A stretch of 64,000 bases of DNA from Yanghanlia caeni (GTDB lineage: Bacteria; Pseudomonadota; Gammaproteobacteria; Burkholderiales; Burkholderiaceae_B): positions 1-64,000 of the forward strand of contig JAUZQE010000012.1 of assembly GCA_030733815.1 (NCBI GenBank). Direction: 5' to 3'. A program made the translations under genes and the position numbers. The notes beneath the pieces were generated by a model. The model ran no database searches. It saw only the letters and a list, made by a program, of their open reading frames with translations, and was not told the DNA's origin. Positions within the stretch are counted from its first letter, which is position 1; every line of letters starts with the position of its first letter. Positions 47,205 through 56,592 of this stretch are shown here, piece by piece.

Positions 47205-47621
47205 ATGAAGAAACTACTGTTGGCATTGGCGCTGGCTGCGGCCGGCATCGGGCAGGCGGCGTCCCACACCGTCATTACCATGCATCAGGACCCGAACTGT
47301 GGCTGTTGCGGGGGCTGGGCGCAGCACATGCGCGACAATGGCTTCGAGGTGAACGTCATCACCACGTCTGACATGGCGTCGGTCAAGGCAGCGCACGGCG
47401 TTCCCGTGCAACTGGCCTCGTGCCATACGGCGCGTATCGAAGGCACCGGCCAGCTGATCGAAGGGCATGTGCCCGCCAATGCCGTGCGCAAGATGCTGCT
47501 TGACCCGTCGGTGCGCGGTGTAGCGGCTCCGGGCATGCCGGTCAATTCACCGGGTATGGGGCCCATGGATGGCAATCTGATCACCGTCGATTTTCAAGGC
47601 AAGCCTTTTTCGCGCGACTGA
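47205..47621 (+). CDS. DUF411 family periplasmic metal-binding protein
   Basis: A 138-residue protein. The signal peptide KKLLLALALAAAGIGQAAS is followed by TMHQDPNCGCCGGWAQHMRDNGF, whose CxCC cluster is the hallmark of DUF411 proteins linked to copper handling. It also has LASCHTARI and GHVPANAVRKML, and a Met-rich segment PGMPVNSPGMGPM. The start at 47205 is chosen by the signal peptide. A hairpin terminator follows. Confidence 0.9.
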   Translation: MKKLLLALALAAAGIGQAASHTVITMHQDPNCGCCGGWAQHMRDNGFEVNVITTSDMASVKAAHGVPVQLASCHTARIEGTGQLIEGHVPANAVRKMLLDPSVRGVAAPGMPVNSPGMGPMDGNLITVDFQGKPFSRD

Positions 47622-47634
47622 CTTTCAAAACACA

Positions 47635-47667
47635 AAACCCCGACGGGCGTAAAGCCGGCCGGGGTTT
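47635..47667. terminator. Bidirectional-looking hairpin between convergent DUF411 and cupin genes
   Basis: AAACCCCG (47635-47642) pairs with CGGGGTTT (47660-47667), with GCCGGC inside the loop able to fold further. AT-rich arms flank the stem on both strands, so it can serve both converging transcripts. The T-run is short. Confidence 0.6.
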
Positions 47668-47692
47668 CGGGTGCGGCGCACGCGCCGCAGGT

Positions 47693-48082
47693 TCATTCGG
47701 TTGTGGTGCCGTCGAAGTGTTCTTCGCTTTCGTCGGCCTTGGTGGGGTGCAACACGCCTTCGCGATGCTCGGGCGGGCCGTATAGCGTATACAGGCGTAG
47801 CGGTTCACTGCCGGTATTCACCACATTGTGGCGCGCACCTGCCGGAACGATGATGGCGTCATCGTCTTCGACATCGTAGGTGTTGTCGTCGATGGTGACG
47901 CGACCCTTGCCTTCTTCGATGCGAAAGAACTGGTCGTGGCCTTCGTGCACTTCTGCCCCGATTTCCTCGCCAGGCTGCAGGGTCATGAGTACCAGCTGCA
48001 TATGCTTGCCGGTATACAGGACCTTGCGATAATTGTCGTTCTCGACAGTGAGTTTTTCAATGTTCTCTACGAAGCCTTTCAC
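47693..48082 (-). CDS. Cupin domain protein
   Basis: A 129-residue single cupin. The metal-binding motif is EIGAEVHEGHDQFFRIEEGKG (His, His, Gln/Glu) and the second half is IIVPAGARHNVVNTG. It begins with GTG at 48082, preceded by AGAGGAG at eight bases, so the longer open frame to 48214 is rejected. Substrate unknown. Confidence 0.9.
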   Translation of the reverse strand: MKGFVENIEKLTVENDNYRKVLYTGKHMQLVLMTLQPGEEIGAEVHEGHDQFFRIEEGKGRVTIDDNTYDVEDDDAIIVPAGARHNVVNTGSEPLRLYTLYGPPEHREGVLHPTKADESEEHFDGTTTE

Positions 48083-48182
48083 GCGAGTACTCCTCTTCAA
48101 GACAGGTTGTTTTGATGATACCACCGGTGTGGGCGCCTCGGCCTCATTGCACGTGTGATTGCAGATTTCGGATGGCGTAATC

Positions 48183-48671
48183 ATGAAACCACTGGCCATG
48201 GGCCTCGCCTTCATGCTGGCGATTGCAGCAATTGGAATCGCCTACGATTTCCATAAGGCAAGCCAGGTGCCCGCGGGCTTTTGCATCGATACCCGCGACG
48301 CCCGGCTCGTAGCTTCAGGGCGGGTCCTGTACATGAGTCATTGCGCGGCCTGCCATGGTGCGGCGCTCGAGGGGCAGCCGAACTGGCGCGAGCGACGCGA
48401 GAACGGCCGCCTGCCTGCGCCGCCTCATGACGAAAGCGGGCACACCTGGCATCATCCCGACTCGGTGCTGTTCGACATCACCCGTAACGGGCTGGTGCCC
48501 GGCCATACCGCGCCGCCCGGGTATGAAAGCGACATGCCGGCCTACGCAGGCATTCTGAGCGACGACGAGATTATCGCGATTCTTGCGTACATCAAAAGCA
48601 CCTGGTCGCCCGAGATCCGCACGCTTCACGACGAGGTGAACCGCAACGCCTGGCAGGGTGGGGCGCGTTGA
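48183..48671 (+). CDS. Membrane-anchored c-type cytochrome (monoheme)
   Basis: A 162-residue protein with an N-terminal hydrophobic segment (MGLAFMLAIAAIGIAYDF), a single heme site CAACH at about residue 55 and a likely axial Met in ESDMPAYAGIL. The C-terminal helix DDEIIAILAYIKSTW is typical of class I cytochromes c. It is divergent from the cupin gene. Its partner oxidase or reductase is not in the window. Confidence 0.88.
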   Translation: MKPLAMGLAFMLAIAAIGIAYDFHKASQVPAGFCIDTRDARLVASGRVLYMSHCAACHGAALEGQPNWRERRENGRLPAPPHDESGHTWHHPDSVLFDITRNGLVPGHTAPPGYESDMPAYAGILSDDEIIAILAYIKSTWSPEIRTLHDEVNRNAWQGGAR

Positions 48672-48686
48672 GCGCGCCCGGCACGG

Positions 48687-49259
48687 TCACTTCTCGCGCG
48701 GCAGCACCGTGAGCACCCGTACGATGAAGGTGTGAAACTCGTTCATGTAATTGCGCAGGAACTGGCGGGTTTTTTCGTCGGTGACTTCGCCGGTTTCGGT
48801 AATGAGGCCCGGCTGGAACTGTATATAAGCTTCCACGGTATTCAGCAAAGGCGAATTGCAGAAGCACATGACGTTGCGCAGCTGAGCCTGTGCGAGCGCC
48901 GTTCCGATGGCGCCCGGCGATGTGCCGATGATGGCGGAGGGCTTGCGTGTAAACGAGTTGCGCCCCCAGGGGCGCGTGGCCCAATCGATGGCGTTCTTCA
49001 ACCCGCCCGGAATGCTGCGGTTGTATTCCGGGGTCACGAATAGAATGGCATCGACTTCGGCAATCGCTTCTTTGAAGGCGCGTGCGACGGGCGGGAAGTC
49101 ATCGTCGTAGTCCTGGCTGTAAAGCGGCAGGTCGCGGATCGGGATTTCGACCAGTTCCAGGCTTTCGGGTGCGAGGCCGACCAGCGCTTTCGCGAGAAGG
49201 CGGTTGATGGAGGTGCTGGACAGGCTGCCTACGAAGTATCCCACTTTGTACTGGCTCAT
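48687..49259 (-). CDS. NADPH-dependent FMN reductase
   Basis: A 190-residue flavodoxin-fold reductase of the ChrR/YieF/azoreductase group. It has VGYFVGSLSSTSINRLLAKAL (FMN phosphate loop), FVTPEYNRSIPGGLKNAIDWATRP and GTSPGAIGTALAQAQLR. AAGGAG stands six bases before the ATG at 49259. It reduces quinones, FMN or chromate in relatives; the natural substrate is unknown. Confidence 0.9.
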   Translation of the reverse strand: MSQYKVGYFVGSLSSTSINRLLAKALVGLAPESLELVEIPIRDLPLYSQDYDDDFPPVARAFKEAIAEVDAILFVTPEYNRSIPGGLKNAIDWATRPWGRNSFTRKPSAIIGTSPGAIGTALAQAQLRNVMCFCNSPLLNTVEAYIQFQPGLITETGEVTDEKTRQFLRNYMNEFHTFIVRVLTVLPREK

Positions 49260-49357
49260 GCTGTTCTCCTTCAAAAAGGTGGACGCCACAAGCCACTATA
49301 GCGCCGCAGCCTGCAAACGGGGCATGCTGCGGTGCCATGAATGAAATTAAAAGAGGT

Positions 49358-50152
49358 TTACTGAGCCTTGATGCCGGCCTGCTCGATGACGCCCGCCCAT
49401 TTGTTCATCTCAGCCTGAATGAACCGCTTGAACTCCTGCTGATCGCCGGCCGTGATCTCCAGCCCCATGCCCAGCATGCGTTGCCTGACGTCGGGTTGTT
49501 GAAGGATTTCGTTGATTTCTTTGTCGAGCCGGTCGATGCTTGCCTGTTCGGTACCCGCCGGCACCATGAAGCCGTACCAGCCGGAGGCCACCACGTTGGC
49601 GAGGCCCTGGTCTTTCAGTGGCCGGGCGTCGGGGTAGATCGCGCTGGGCTGCTCTGAGGCCACTCCCAGTACCCGCAGCTTGCCCGCTTCAATGTGCGGC
49701 AATGCTGCGGTGATCGCGGTGAGCGTGGCATCGAGACGCCCGGCGATCAGATCGGTGTAGGCGGCGACGTCGCCCTTGTACTGCACGACTACGCCCTTCA
49801 CCCCCGCGTCGCGCAGAAAGAGTTCCATGGAAAGGTGGGGCAGCGAGCCATGACCCGGCGAACCCATGGTGAGTCCTTCGGATTTCTCGGAGCCAAGACG
49901 CACGAGATCCTGCACGGTTTTGTAAGGGCTGTCTGCATTGACGATGAGGAACAACGGTGCACTGGCAACCTTGGCCACGGGTACCAGGTCTTTGTGCGGG
50001 TCGTAGCTCAGCTTGCCGTTCAGGGCCTCGAGCGTGGAGTACGGCGCCGCCGCAAACAACAGGGTATAGCCGTCAGCCGGCGCCTTGGCGACATAGTGGT
50101 TGCCGATGGCCGTACCGGCGCCCGCGGCATTCATGTTGAAGACGAGGCTGGC
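49358..50152 (-). pseudogene. Bug/TctC-family solute-binding protein, 5'-truncated
   Basis: From about residue 31 of the open frame the sequence is a normal Bug protein: FNMNAAGAGTAIGNHYVAK (equivalent to the ENRPGAGG...G region), PADGYTLLFAA, GLTMGSPGHGSLPHLSMELF and YPDARPLKDQGL, to the C-terminal GIKAQ. The signal peptide and the first roughly 60 residues (the usual VPFPPGG stretch) are absent. The frame stays open to a GTG at 50242, but that part does not resemble any Bug protein and has no clear binding site. Without export signal it should be non-functional. Confidence 0.72.
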
Positions 50153-50278
50153 ATGGCGCCTGAGGTGGCTCGGCGACTCGATGAAATTGGCCGCAGCGAA
50201 GGGCAGCGCATTCCGCAGCAGGCCTGGGAGCAGTCCCGCCACGAACTGGCCAAGGCGCTCGACATGGTAAAACGATAG
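50150..50278 (+). pseudogene. Possible 3' fragment of an unidentified gene
   Basis: On the plus strand the last 42 codons before a stop at 50278 read like real protein (MAPEVARRLDEIGRSEGQRI then WEQSRHELAKALDMVKR), with no start of its own. It begins where the Bug similarity on the other strand ends. It may be the tail of a gene that was once divergent from the Bug gene and lost its 5' part in the same deletion. The family was not recognised. Confidence 0.35.
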
Positions 50279-50311
50279 GCAAAACGCCCATGTACGCTAC
50301 GCGTAACGCCC

Positions 50312-51952
50312 ATGTCACCTCGCAAGCATTCTTCACGTTCGGTGTGCCGCGCTTTTGCCGCCGTCTTCGCAGCGCTGACGATCGTCGGCTGCGCTGCGCC
50401 CAACACCGCCACATCGCCCGATGGCGTGTCGCATCCGACAGTGGTGCCAACCCAGGCACAACAGCACTGGTGGTGGTTCGACGCGCATGGCCCGAGGTCG
50501 GACGCGCGGGCGGCATTGGCCGTTTTGAACGATGCGCGATCACACGGCCTGAATCCCGATGACTACCGTGCCGGTCACCTGACACAGGTCTTCGGGCAGA
50601 TCAGCAGCGCGCGCGCCGAATCCGCAATGGCCGATGCCGAACGCGTTGCGGTGCTCGATGCCGAACTGACCCACGCAGTGCAGCGGTATCTCTCCGATCT
50701 GCATAACGGCCGGCTCAGCCCGGGCGTGCTCAGCCACCGCTTCAAGGCCCCGCCATCGCAGGCTTTCGATGCGCGCCTTTACCTCGAGCGGGCACGCGAG
50801 GCGGGCAGACTGGGCCCGGCACTTCAAGAAGCGTCGCCGCAGTTTCCGATGTACGAGGCCTTGCGCGGCGTCATGAATGCGTACCGTCAGATGGGTGAAC
50901 ACCCGGCATGGCAAGAACCGCTGCCGGAACCGAAGTCGCGCTCCATCAAGCCCGGCCAGCCCTACGACGGGCTCGCCGTGCTGGCTGCCAGGCTGATTGC
51001 CCTGGGTGATCTGAATGATTGGGGCCAGTTGGCACCCGGCCCCGTGTTGTACGAGGGTGAACTCGTGGAAGGGGTGCGACGCTTTCAGACCCGTCACGGC
51101 CTTGAGGCCGACGGCATCATCGGGCCGGCAACGCTCGCACAGCTTGACGTCACACCGGCACAGCGTGTGGAACAAATGGCCCTCACGCTCGAGCGCCTGC
51201 GCTGGACGCCGACGCTGTACGGGCCGCGCATGATCGCGATCAACGTTCCCGAATTCGTGCTGCGGGCGTATGAGCAGAAGGGCGGGGCGATCGAGTTGAA
51301 TCTGGAAATGCGGGTGGTGGTCGGGCGCGCGCTCAATACGGAAACCCCCATATTTCTTGAAGAGATGCGATTCATCGAGTTCAGCCCGTACTGGAATGTG
51401 CCGCCATCGATCGCGCGCGGGGAAACCTTGCCCCGTCTGCTACGTGATCCGGCGTATTTCGATCGGCAGGGCTTCGAGTTCGTGACGCGCGACGGCAAGG
51501 TGGTGCGTCAGTTGAGCGAGGAGGGCATCGCCAACGTTCGCAGCGGCCAGTGGCGAATCCGGCAGCGCCCGGGTCCGCTCAACGCGCTGGGCGACATCAA
51601 GTTCATTTTTCCCAACGATCAGAACATCTACCTGCACCATACGCCGTCGACTGCACTGTTTGCGCGCGCGCGACGCGATTTCAGCCATGGCTGCATCCGC
51701 ATCGAATACCCCGTTGAACTGGCCCAGTTCGTGCTGCGCAACCAGCCCGAATGGACCCGGGAACGCATCGAAGACGCCATGGCCGCCGGCCGCTCGAGCA
51801 CGATACGCCTGAACGAACCCGTACCGGTTCTGATCGCCTACAGCACTGCGGTGGTGAAGCGGGATGGTAAAGTTTATTTCTTTCCAGACATTTACCAACA
51901 GGACACGCGTCTGCAGGAGGCCCTGCGCAAGGCGCGTCCCATTCATTCATGA
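50312..51952 (+). CDS. L,D-transpeptidase (YcbB/LdtD type) lipoprotein
   Basis: A 546-residue murein cross-linking enzyme. The N-terminus has a signal with lipobox (TIVGC, Cys at about residue 27). A scaffold domain follows; the peptidoglycan-binding domain is VEGVRRFQTRHGLEADGIIGPATLAQLD. The YkuD catalytic domain has HHTPSTALF and DFSHGCIRIEYP with the nucleophilic Cys. It forms 3-3 cross-links between stem peptides. It overlaps the DUF882 gene by ATGA, as ycbB and ycbK are neighbours in enterics. Confidence 0.92.
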   Translation: MSPRKHSSRSVCRAFAAVFAALTIVGCAAPNTATSPDGVSHPTVVPTQAQQHWWWFDAHGPRSDARAALAVLNDARSHGLNPDDYRAGHLTQVFGQISSARAESAMADAERVAVLDAELTHAVQRYLSDLHNGRLSPGVLSHRFKAPPSQAFDARLYLERAREAGRLGPALQEASPQFPMYEALRGVMNAYRQMGEHPAWQEPLPEPKSRSIKPGQPYDGLAVLAARLIALGDLNDWGQLAPGPVLYEGELVEGVRRFQTRHGLEADGIIGPATLAQLDVTPAQRVEQMALTLERLRWTPTLYGPRMIAINVPEFVLRAYEQKGGAIELNLEMRVVVGRALNTETPIFLEEMRFIEFSPYWNVPPSIARGETLPRLLRDPAYFDRQGFEFVTRDGKVVRQLSEEGIANVRSGQWRIRQRPGPLNALGDIKFIFPNDQNIYLHHTPSTALFARARRDFSHGCIRIEYPVELAQFVLRNQPEWTRERIEDAMAAGRSSTIRLNEPVPVLIAYSTAVVKRDGKVYFFPDIYQQDTRLQEALRKARPIHS

Positions 51953-52515
51953 CACGCACCATTCCCAACGTCGCACGCCGGCGGTTTCTCACCGCCGCGT
52001 CCGGAGCAGCCCTGGCTTGCGGCTTTCCCATGATCGCCCGCGCCACGACGTTCAGCTCCGTGCTTGAAAAAGACCTTTCCCTGGATCACACGCACACCCG
52101 CGAGTCGATCGAAATCGTGTACGCGAAGGGCCGGCGGTACATTCCGCAGGCGCTCGACAACCTCAATCATTTTCTGCGCGACCATTATTCGGGGCTTGTC
52201 GGGCAGATGGATCCCGGCCTGTACGACATCATGCACGCGCTGCGTTCCACATTGAAGGCCGATTTACCGTTCCATATCATTTCGGGCTACCGGTCACCCA
52301 AGACCAACGAACATCTGCGCACCACGCGCGGTGGCGGTGTCGCACGCCGCAGCCTGCACATGGATGGCAAGGCGGTCGATCTGCGCATGCCGGGCGTGCC
52401 GCTCAAGGAACTGCGTGATGCGGCACTGGAGCTCAAGCGTGGTGGAGTCGGCTATTACCCGGGCAGCAATTTCATTCATGTCGACACCGGACGGGTACGG
52501 GCTTGGGCGGGATAA
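51949..52515 (+). CDS. DUF882/YcbK-like peptidase M15 family protein with Tat signal
   Basis: A 188-residue exported protein. The N-terminus VARRRFLTAASGAALACGF is a twin-arginine signal. The M15-like fold shows ISGYRSPKTNEHLR, GVARRSLHMDGKAVDLRMPG (metal His and Asp) and FIHVDTGRVRAW. Related proteins act on the peptide part of peptidoglycan. Coupled to the L,D-transpeptidase gene, so a joint role in murein remodelling is likely. Confidence 0.92.
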   Translation: MTRTIPNVARRRFLTAASGAALACGFPMIARATTFSSVLEKDLSLDHTHTRESIEIVYAKGRRYIPQALDNLNHFLRDHYSGLVGQMDPGLYDIMHALRSTLKADLPFHIISGYRSPKTNEHLRTTRGGGVARRSLHMDGKAVDLRMPGVPLKELRDAALELKRGGVGYYPGSNFIHVDTGRVRAWAG

Positions 52516-52519
52516 ACCG

Positions 52520-52535
52520 CATAATGTGCATTATG
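52520..52535. promoter_or_regulatory. Perfect palindrome upstream of sdaA
   Basis: CATAATGTGCATTATG is a perfect 7-2-7 inverted repeat 30 bp before the sdaA start, in an unusually AT-rich stretch (TAAAGTTATAAATTT follows). It looks like a dimeric-repressor operator or core promoter element. The protein that binds it is unknown. Confidence 0.45.
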
Positions 52536-52565
52536 TAAAGTTATAAATTTACGGAGCCCTGCAAC

Positions 52566-53957
52566 GTGGCCATCGGCGTATTCGACATCTTCAAGATCGG
52601 CATCGGGCCGTCCAGTTCACACACTGTCGGGCCGATGCGTGCCGCGCGCATGTTTGCGCGCGCCGTGCTTTCTGCCGGGGCCAGCGAGCCCGTGCAACGG
52701 GTGGTGGTCGAGCTTTACGGCTCGCTGGGCGCCACGGGCAAAGGCCACGCCACCGACACGGCCGTCATGCTCGGTCTGGCCGGGCATGACCCCGAAACCG
52801 TCGACGTGGAACGCGTCGAGGCCTATCTGAACGCAATCCGCGCAAGCGGCCGGCTGAATCTGCTGGGCCAGCACGAAATTTCCTTTAACGCCGACTCCGA
52901 CCTGCCCTTTCTTCCGTTCAAGACGCTGCCCATGCACCCCAACGGCATGCACTGCATCGCCTACGCGGCGAACGGCACCGTACTGCTGGAGCGCAGCTAC
53001 TATTCGGTGGGCGGCGGATTCGTCGTTCAGGCCGATGCGCACGGACATCGCGAAGACACCAGCGGGCTGCTGCCCGACATCGCCCAACTGCCGATGCCGT
53101 TTCGCAGCGGTGCCGATCTGTTGCGACTGACACGCGAACACGATTGCTCCATCGCCGATATCATGCGCGCCAACGAGCTTCACTGGCGCCCCGAACACGA
53201 AACCGTTGCGGGTCTGCAGCGAATCTGGAGTGTGATGCAGGCCTGTGTGCAGCGCGGCTGCCGTAGCACCGGCGAGCTGCCGGGTCCGTTTCGCGTCAGG
53301 CGCCGTGCGCCCGAGCTGCTTCGCAATCTGGAAGCGCGCGGTGGCCTGAAGGGCGACGATCCGCTTACGGTCATGGATTACGTGAACGTGTACGCCCTGG
53401 CGGTGAATGAAGAAAACGCGGCCGGCGGCCGTGTGGTGACCGCACCCACCAACGGGGCGGCCGGCATCGTTCCAGCCGTACTGCATTACTACAGCACCTT
53501 CGTCGAAGGCGCCACGCAAAAAGGCGTTGAAGATTTCCTGCTCACCGCAGCAGCAATCGGCATTCTCTACAAGGAAAACGCATCAATTTCAGGTGCTGAA
53601 GTCGGTTGCCAGGGTGAGGTGGGCGTGGCGTGCTCAATGGCGGCCGCTGCGTTATGTGCCGTGCTGGGCGGCACGCCGGAACAGGTGGAAAACGCCGCCG
53701 AAATTGGCATGGAGCATCACCTGGGCCTGACCTGCGATCCGGTGGGTGGTCTGGTGCAGATTCCGTGCATTGAACGCAACGCCATCGCTGCGGTCAAGGC
53801 GATCAACGCGGCCCGCATGGCGCTGCACGGTGATGGCACGCACACGGTCAGCCTCGATCAGGTGATCAAGACGATGCGTGAAACGGGTGCCGATATGATG
53901 AGCAAATACAAGGAAACGTCGCAGGGCGGTCTTGCAGTGAATATCGTCGAGTGCTGA
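52566..53957 (+). CDS. sdaA: L-serine ammonia-lyase (iron-sulfur, single chain)
   Basis: A 463-residue 4Fe-4S L-serine dehydratase converting L-serine to pyruvate and ammonia. The beta domain is [26 protein letters not shown]. The alpha domain holds [15 protein letters not shown] and the cluster cysteines in [35 protein letters not shown]. It ends [10 protein letters not shown], whose terminal Cys is typical. It starts with GTG at 52566, GGAG about ten bases before. A palindrome lies in front. Confidence 0.96.
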   Translation: MAIGVFDIFKIGIGPSSSHTVGPMRAARMFARAVLSAGASEPVQRVVVELYGSLGATGKGHATDTAVMLGLAGHDPETVDVERVEAYLNAIRASGRLNLLGQHEISFNADSDLPFLPFKTLPMHPNGMHCIAYAANGTVLLERSYYSVGGGFVVQADAHGHREDTSGLLPDIAQLPMPFRSGADLLRLTREHDCSIADIMRANELHWRPEHETVAGLQRIWSVMQACVQRGCRSTGELPGPFRVRRRAPELLRNLEARGGLKGDDPLTVMDYVNVYALAVNEENAAGGRVVTAPTNGAAGIVPAVLHYYSTFVEGATQKGVEDFLLTAAAIGILYKENASISGAEVGCQGEVGVACSMAAAALCAVLGGTPEQVENAAEIGMEHHLGLTCDPVGGLVQIPCIERNAIAAVKAINAARMALHGDGTHTVSLDQVIKTMRETGADMMSKYKETSQGGLAVNIVEC

Positions 53958-54059
53958 GCACCCTTTTTCGACACTCGTTTCGACCCACCCCGCCTTATCC
54001 GCTGCCCAACCCGGAATGCTCCGGGCAATTCGAACGGTAGTGGTTGTTCCAGAGCACCC

Positions 54060-55325
54060 CTAACGTTCAAACACCTCGTCCATCCAGTCGTACAGCACGG
54101 CCGACGACAGGGGCAGGTTTTCCAACTGACAGTGCCCCCCTGCCCCTTCTTCGAGCATGAACACGCGTTCGGTGACCTCGCCACCCGCGGCGTCGCAGAA
54201 CTGGCGCGCCTGAGCCAGCGGCTCGCCCCCTTCGGCTTCACCCACCATGCTCAGGCACGGAATGGCAAGGCGGCCGATATGGTCGCCCGTCTGGAAGTGA
54301 TCGAGTGCATTCAGCCATTCGTGCACCGATTCCACACCGAATCGGAAGAACACGATCTTGAGTAGCGCCCGCAGATCGTCGGGCAGTTCGCTGCGCGGTA
54401 TGTCGGGCAACCACTCGAGGCGCACTTCGGGCGGATCGTTCACCATCTCCGGCGGGAAGAAACCGAGCTGATACGCCTTGAGATCGAGAATGGGTGAATT
54501 GAGCGCCAGTGCGCGGATGCGTGGCTCGAAGCACGCCGCACGCAGGGCAAAATAGCCCCCCAGGCTGATTCCATACAGTCCGAGGCGGCTCATGTCGACG
54601 CCGGCTTGCTCGGCCAGCCAGTCGACCACTGCGCGGATCGGCACTTCCCAATCGGGCCGGAACTTGAGTTGCGGGTGCAGCCGGGTCATGCCCGTCTGGC
54701 CAGGGCCGTCGATCGCCAGCACGTTGTAGCCGCGCTCGAGCGCCGCCCGGCCGCACTCGAAGTAGAGTTCTTCAGCACTGCCATCGAAACCTGTGTGCAC
54801 GATCACCGTTTTGCGCGGGATAGAATCGGCACCAGGCGGCGTGAAGAAATAGGCCGGAATGTCGGCGTTCTCATACGGAATGTGTACGACCTGCACGGGC
54901 GGATCGAGACGCTGCGCGCCCGCGATGAAACATGCGCGCGATGAGAGTCCCCACTTGCGGTGCTCCGGGGTGTACGGATCGCAGAAATACTCGGCAGACC
55001 GGTAATACATCGATGCGCGGAAAAAATGGTCGCGCGCACTCACGGGGTGATTGCCTTCGAGGCACGCCCAGGCGGCCTTCTCGACACGCTGCGCCAGTGC
55101 CGCATGCGCCTGCACCCAGCACCCTGCCGGGTCTCGGCTTTCCTCGGGTTGCGCGGCCATGCATGCCCTGACGGCGTCGGCGGCAAGCAGCAGTTCGCCC
55201 GGTGTGCCACCGCCGTAATTGATGGCGCCCAAACCACGCAGCATCTGAAATTCGAATTCGGGTTCGTCGTAGCCCCGCACGCGCATGCGGCCGCGCTGCA
55301 CACCCTCCGTTGTATTGGCACTCAT
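54060..55325 (-). CDS. Alpha/beta hydrolase (dienelactone hydrolase/FrsA-like)
   Basis: A 421-residue hydrolase with an N-terminal helical cap of about 150 residues (ARDHFFRASMYYRSAEYFCDP) and a C-terminal alpha/beta domain. The nucleophile elbow is GLYGISLGGYFALRA; the likely His is in GAGGHCQLENL. The architecture resembles 2,6-dihydropseudooxynicotine hydrolase and related C-C bond hydrolases. It is the third gene of a minus-strand set LysR-MFS-hydrolase, so it may process a compound that the MFS protein imports. Confidence 0.85.
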   Translation of the reverse strand: MSANTTEGVQRGRMRVRGYDEPEFEFQMLRGLGAINYGGGTPGELLLAADAVRACMAAQPEESRDPAGCWVQAHAALAQRVEKAAWACLEGNHPVSARDHFFRASMYYRSAEYFCDPYTPEHRKWGLSSRACFIAGAQRLDPPVQVVHIPYENADIPAYFFTPPGADSIPRKTVIVHTGFDGSAEELYFECGRAALERGYNVLAIDGPGQTGMTRLHPQLKFRPDWEVPIRAVVDWLAEQAGVDMSRLGLYGISLGGYFALRAACFEPRIRALALNSPILDLKAYQLGFFPPEMVNDPPEVRLEWLPDIPRSELPDDLRALLKIVFFRFGVESVHEWLNALDHFQTGDHIGRLAIPCLSMVGEAEGGEPLAQARQFCDAAGGEVTERVFMLEEGAGGHCQLENLPLSSAVLYDWMDEVFER

Positions 55326-55385
55326 TGCCTTCTCCTTGCTATGGTGATGCGCTGAATGACTGCAGCGGGGCCGAACATGGCCCGA

Positions 55386-56579
55386 TCACTGACGTGCGGC
55401 GGCCCAGAATGCGAGTGCCAGTACCGTGAACGTGGCGGTGATCGCCCAGAGCACCGACTCGTAAGACTGGCCAACGCCCCACAGCACCGCCGTCGCCCAC
55501 GGTGCAACCGCCCGCGCCAGCGTGGCGGGCAGATTGATGATGCCGTTCAGGGCACCATAGGCATGCGGCGTGATCATTTCGGGGACGACCAGGCTGCGAA
55601 CGATCGTGAAAATACCATTGGCCGCCCCGTACAGACAACACAACACGATTACGATCAGGGGATTTCCTTTGAAAAACAGCAGCGCCAGAAACACGGGCGG
55701 CAGCACGGCTACGGTAAAACAGCCGATGCGGCGCATGCTGGCACGCTCGCCCAGCATGCCGATGACGAGGCGCCCGCCCACCTGTGCGGGCCCGATGAAG
55801 GCGAGCGCGGTGACCACCTCGGCAACGCTCAGCCCGCCTTCCAGAAGCATCGGGTACATGTGAAAGGTGAAGGCCGAGAAGGCCGCGGCATATGCCAGCA
55901 TGGCAACGAGCAGCAGCCAGAATACGCGATTGCGCAGCGTGGCACGCACGATCTGGCGCTCGGTATCACGCGCCGCGCCCTCGCTCTGCGCGGCTTCAAT
56001 GCCGCGGTCGTCATGCGGCCTGATCTGCCAGGCGTACATGCCGGCCAGCAGCAGGTTGACGAAAGCCAGCATGAGCAGGGCTTCGCGCCAGCCCCAGTGA
56101 TCGAGAAAAAACTGGATGAGCGGAATGAACACCGTGCTGGCAAAACCGCCCCATAAGGTAATGTGCGTGACGCCCGCACGCGCCCGCCCTGCTCCGACGC
56201 GGCGCGCCAGGACAGCGAACGCGGGTTCGTATAGCGTGCAGGCCTGCAGCGCGCCCAACAGGGTGGCCACCACATAAAAGGCGGCCTGGGTTTCGACGAG
56301 CGACCACAACAGGAAGAGCCCCGCCACCAGCAGCGAGCTGATCCCCAGCAGCGCCCTGCCGTAGCCCCGGTCGACCGCCACACCCACCGGATAGGTGAGA
56401 AATGCAGCCAGGACCAGGCCCAGCGTGGCCGGCGCATAGGCTTCGGCGCGCTGCCAGCCCAACTCGGGCATCATGGCCTCGACGATCAGCGGATAGCTGT
56501 AATAAAGCGTGCCCCACGCGCAGATCTGGCCGAAACCGAGCGCCGAAATGAAGAATGCTTCGCTGGACCTGCCACGCAT
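55386..56579 (-). CDS. MFS transporter
   Basis: A 397-residue major facilitator with about twelve helices. It starts MRGRSSEAFFISALGFGQICAWGTLYYSYP, and a central loop of about 25 acidic and basic residues (HDDRGIEAAQSEGAARDTER) separates the two halves. The start is set at 56579, 13 bases after the LysR stop; a longer frame overlaps the LysR gene. The substrate is unknown; MFS proteins of this kind often carry carboxylates. Confidence 0.88.
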   Translation of the reverse strand: MRGRSSEAFFISALGFGQICAWGTLYYSYPLIVEAMMPELGWQRAEAYAPATLGLVLAAFLTYPVGVAVDRGYGRALLGISSLLVAGLFLLWSLVETQAAFYVVATLLGALQACTLYEPAFAVLARRVGAGRARAGVTHITLWGGFASTVFIPLIQFFLDHWGWREALLMLAFVNLLLAGMYAWQIRPHDDRGIEAAQSEGAARDTERQIVRATLRNRVFWLLLVAMLAYAAAFSAFTFHMYPMLLEGGLSVAEVVTALAFIGPAQVGGRLVIGMLGERASMRRIGCFTVAVLPPVFLALLFFKGNPLIVIVLCCLYGAANGIFTIVRSLVVPEMITPHAYGALNGIINLPATLARAVAPWATAVLWGVGQSYESVLWAITATFTVLALAFWAAARQ

Positions 56580-56592
56580 GACTGATACCCGT

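Noticed and set aside
49694..50278. 194-codon plus-strand frame opposite the Bug gene
   Set aside because: Most of it is antisense to Bug coding sequence; only the last 42 codons could be real, and these are listed separately as a fragment.
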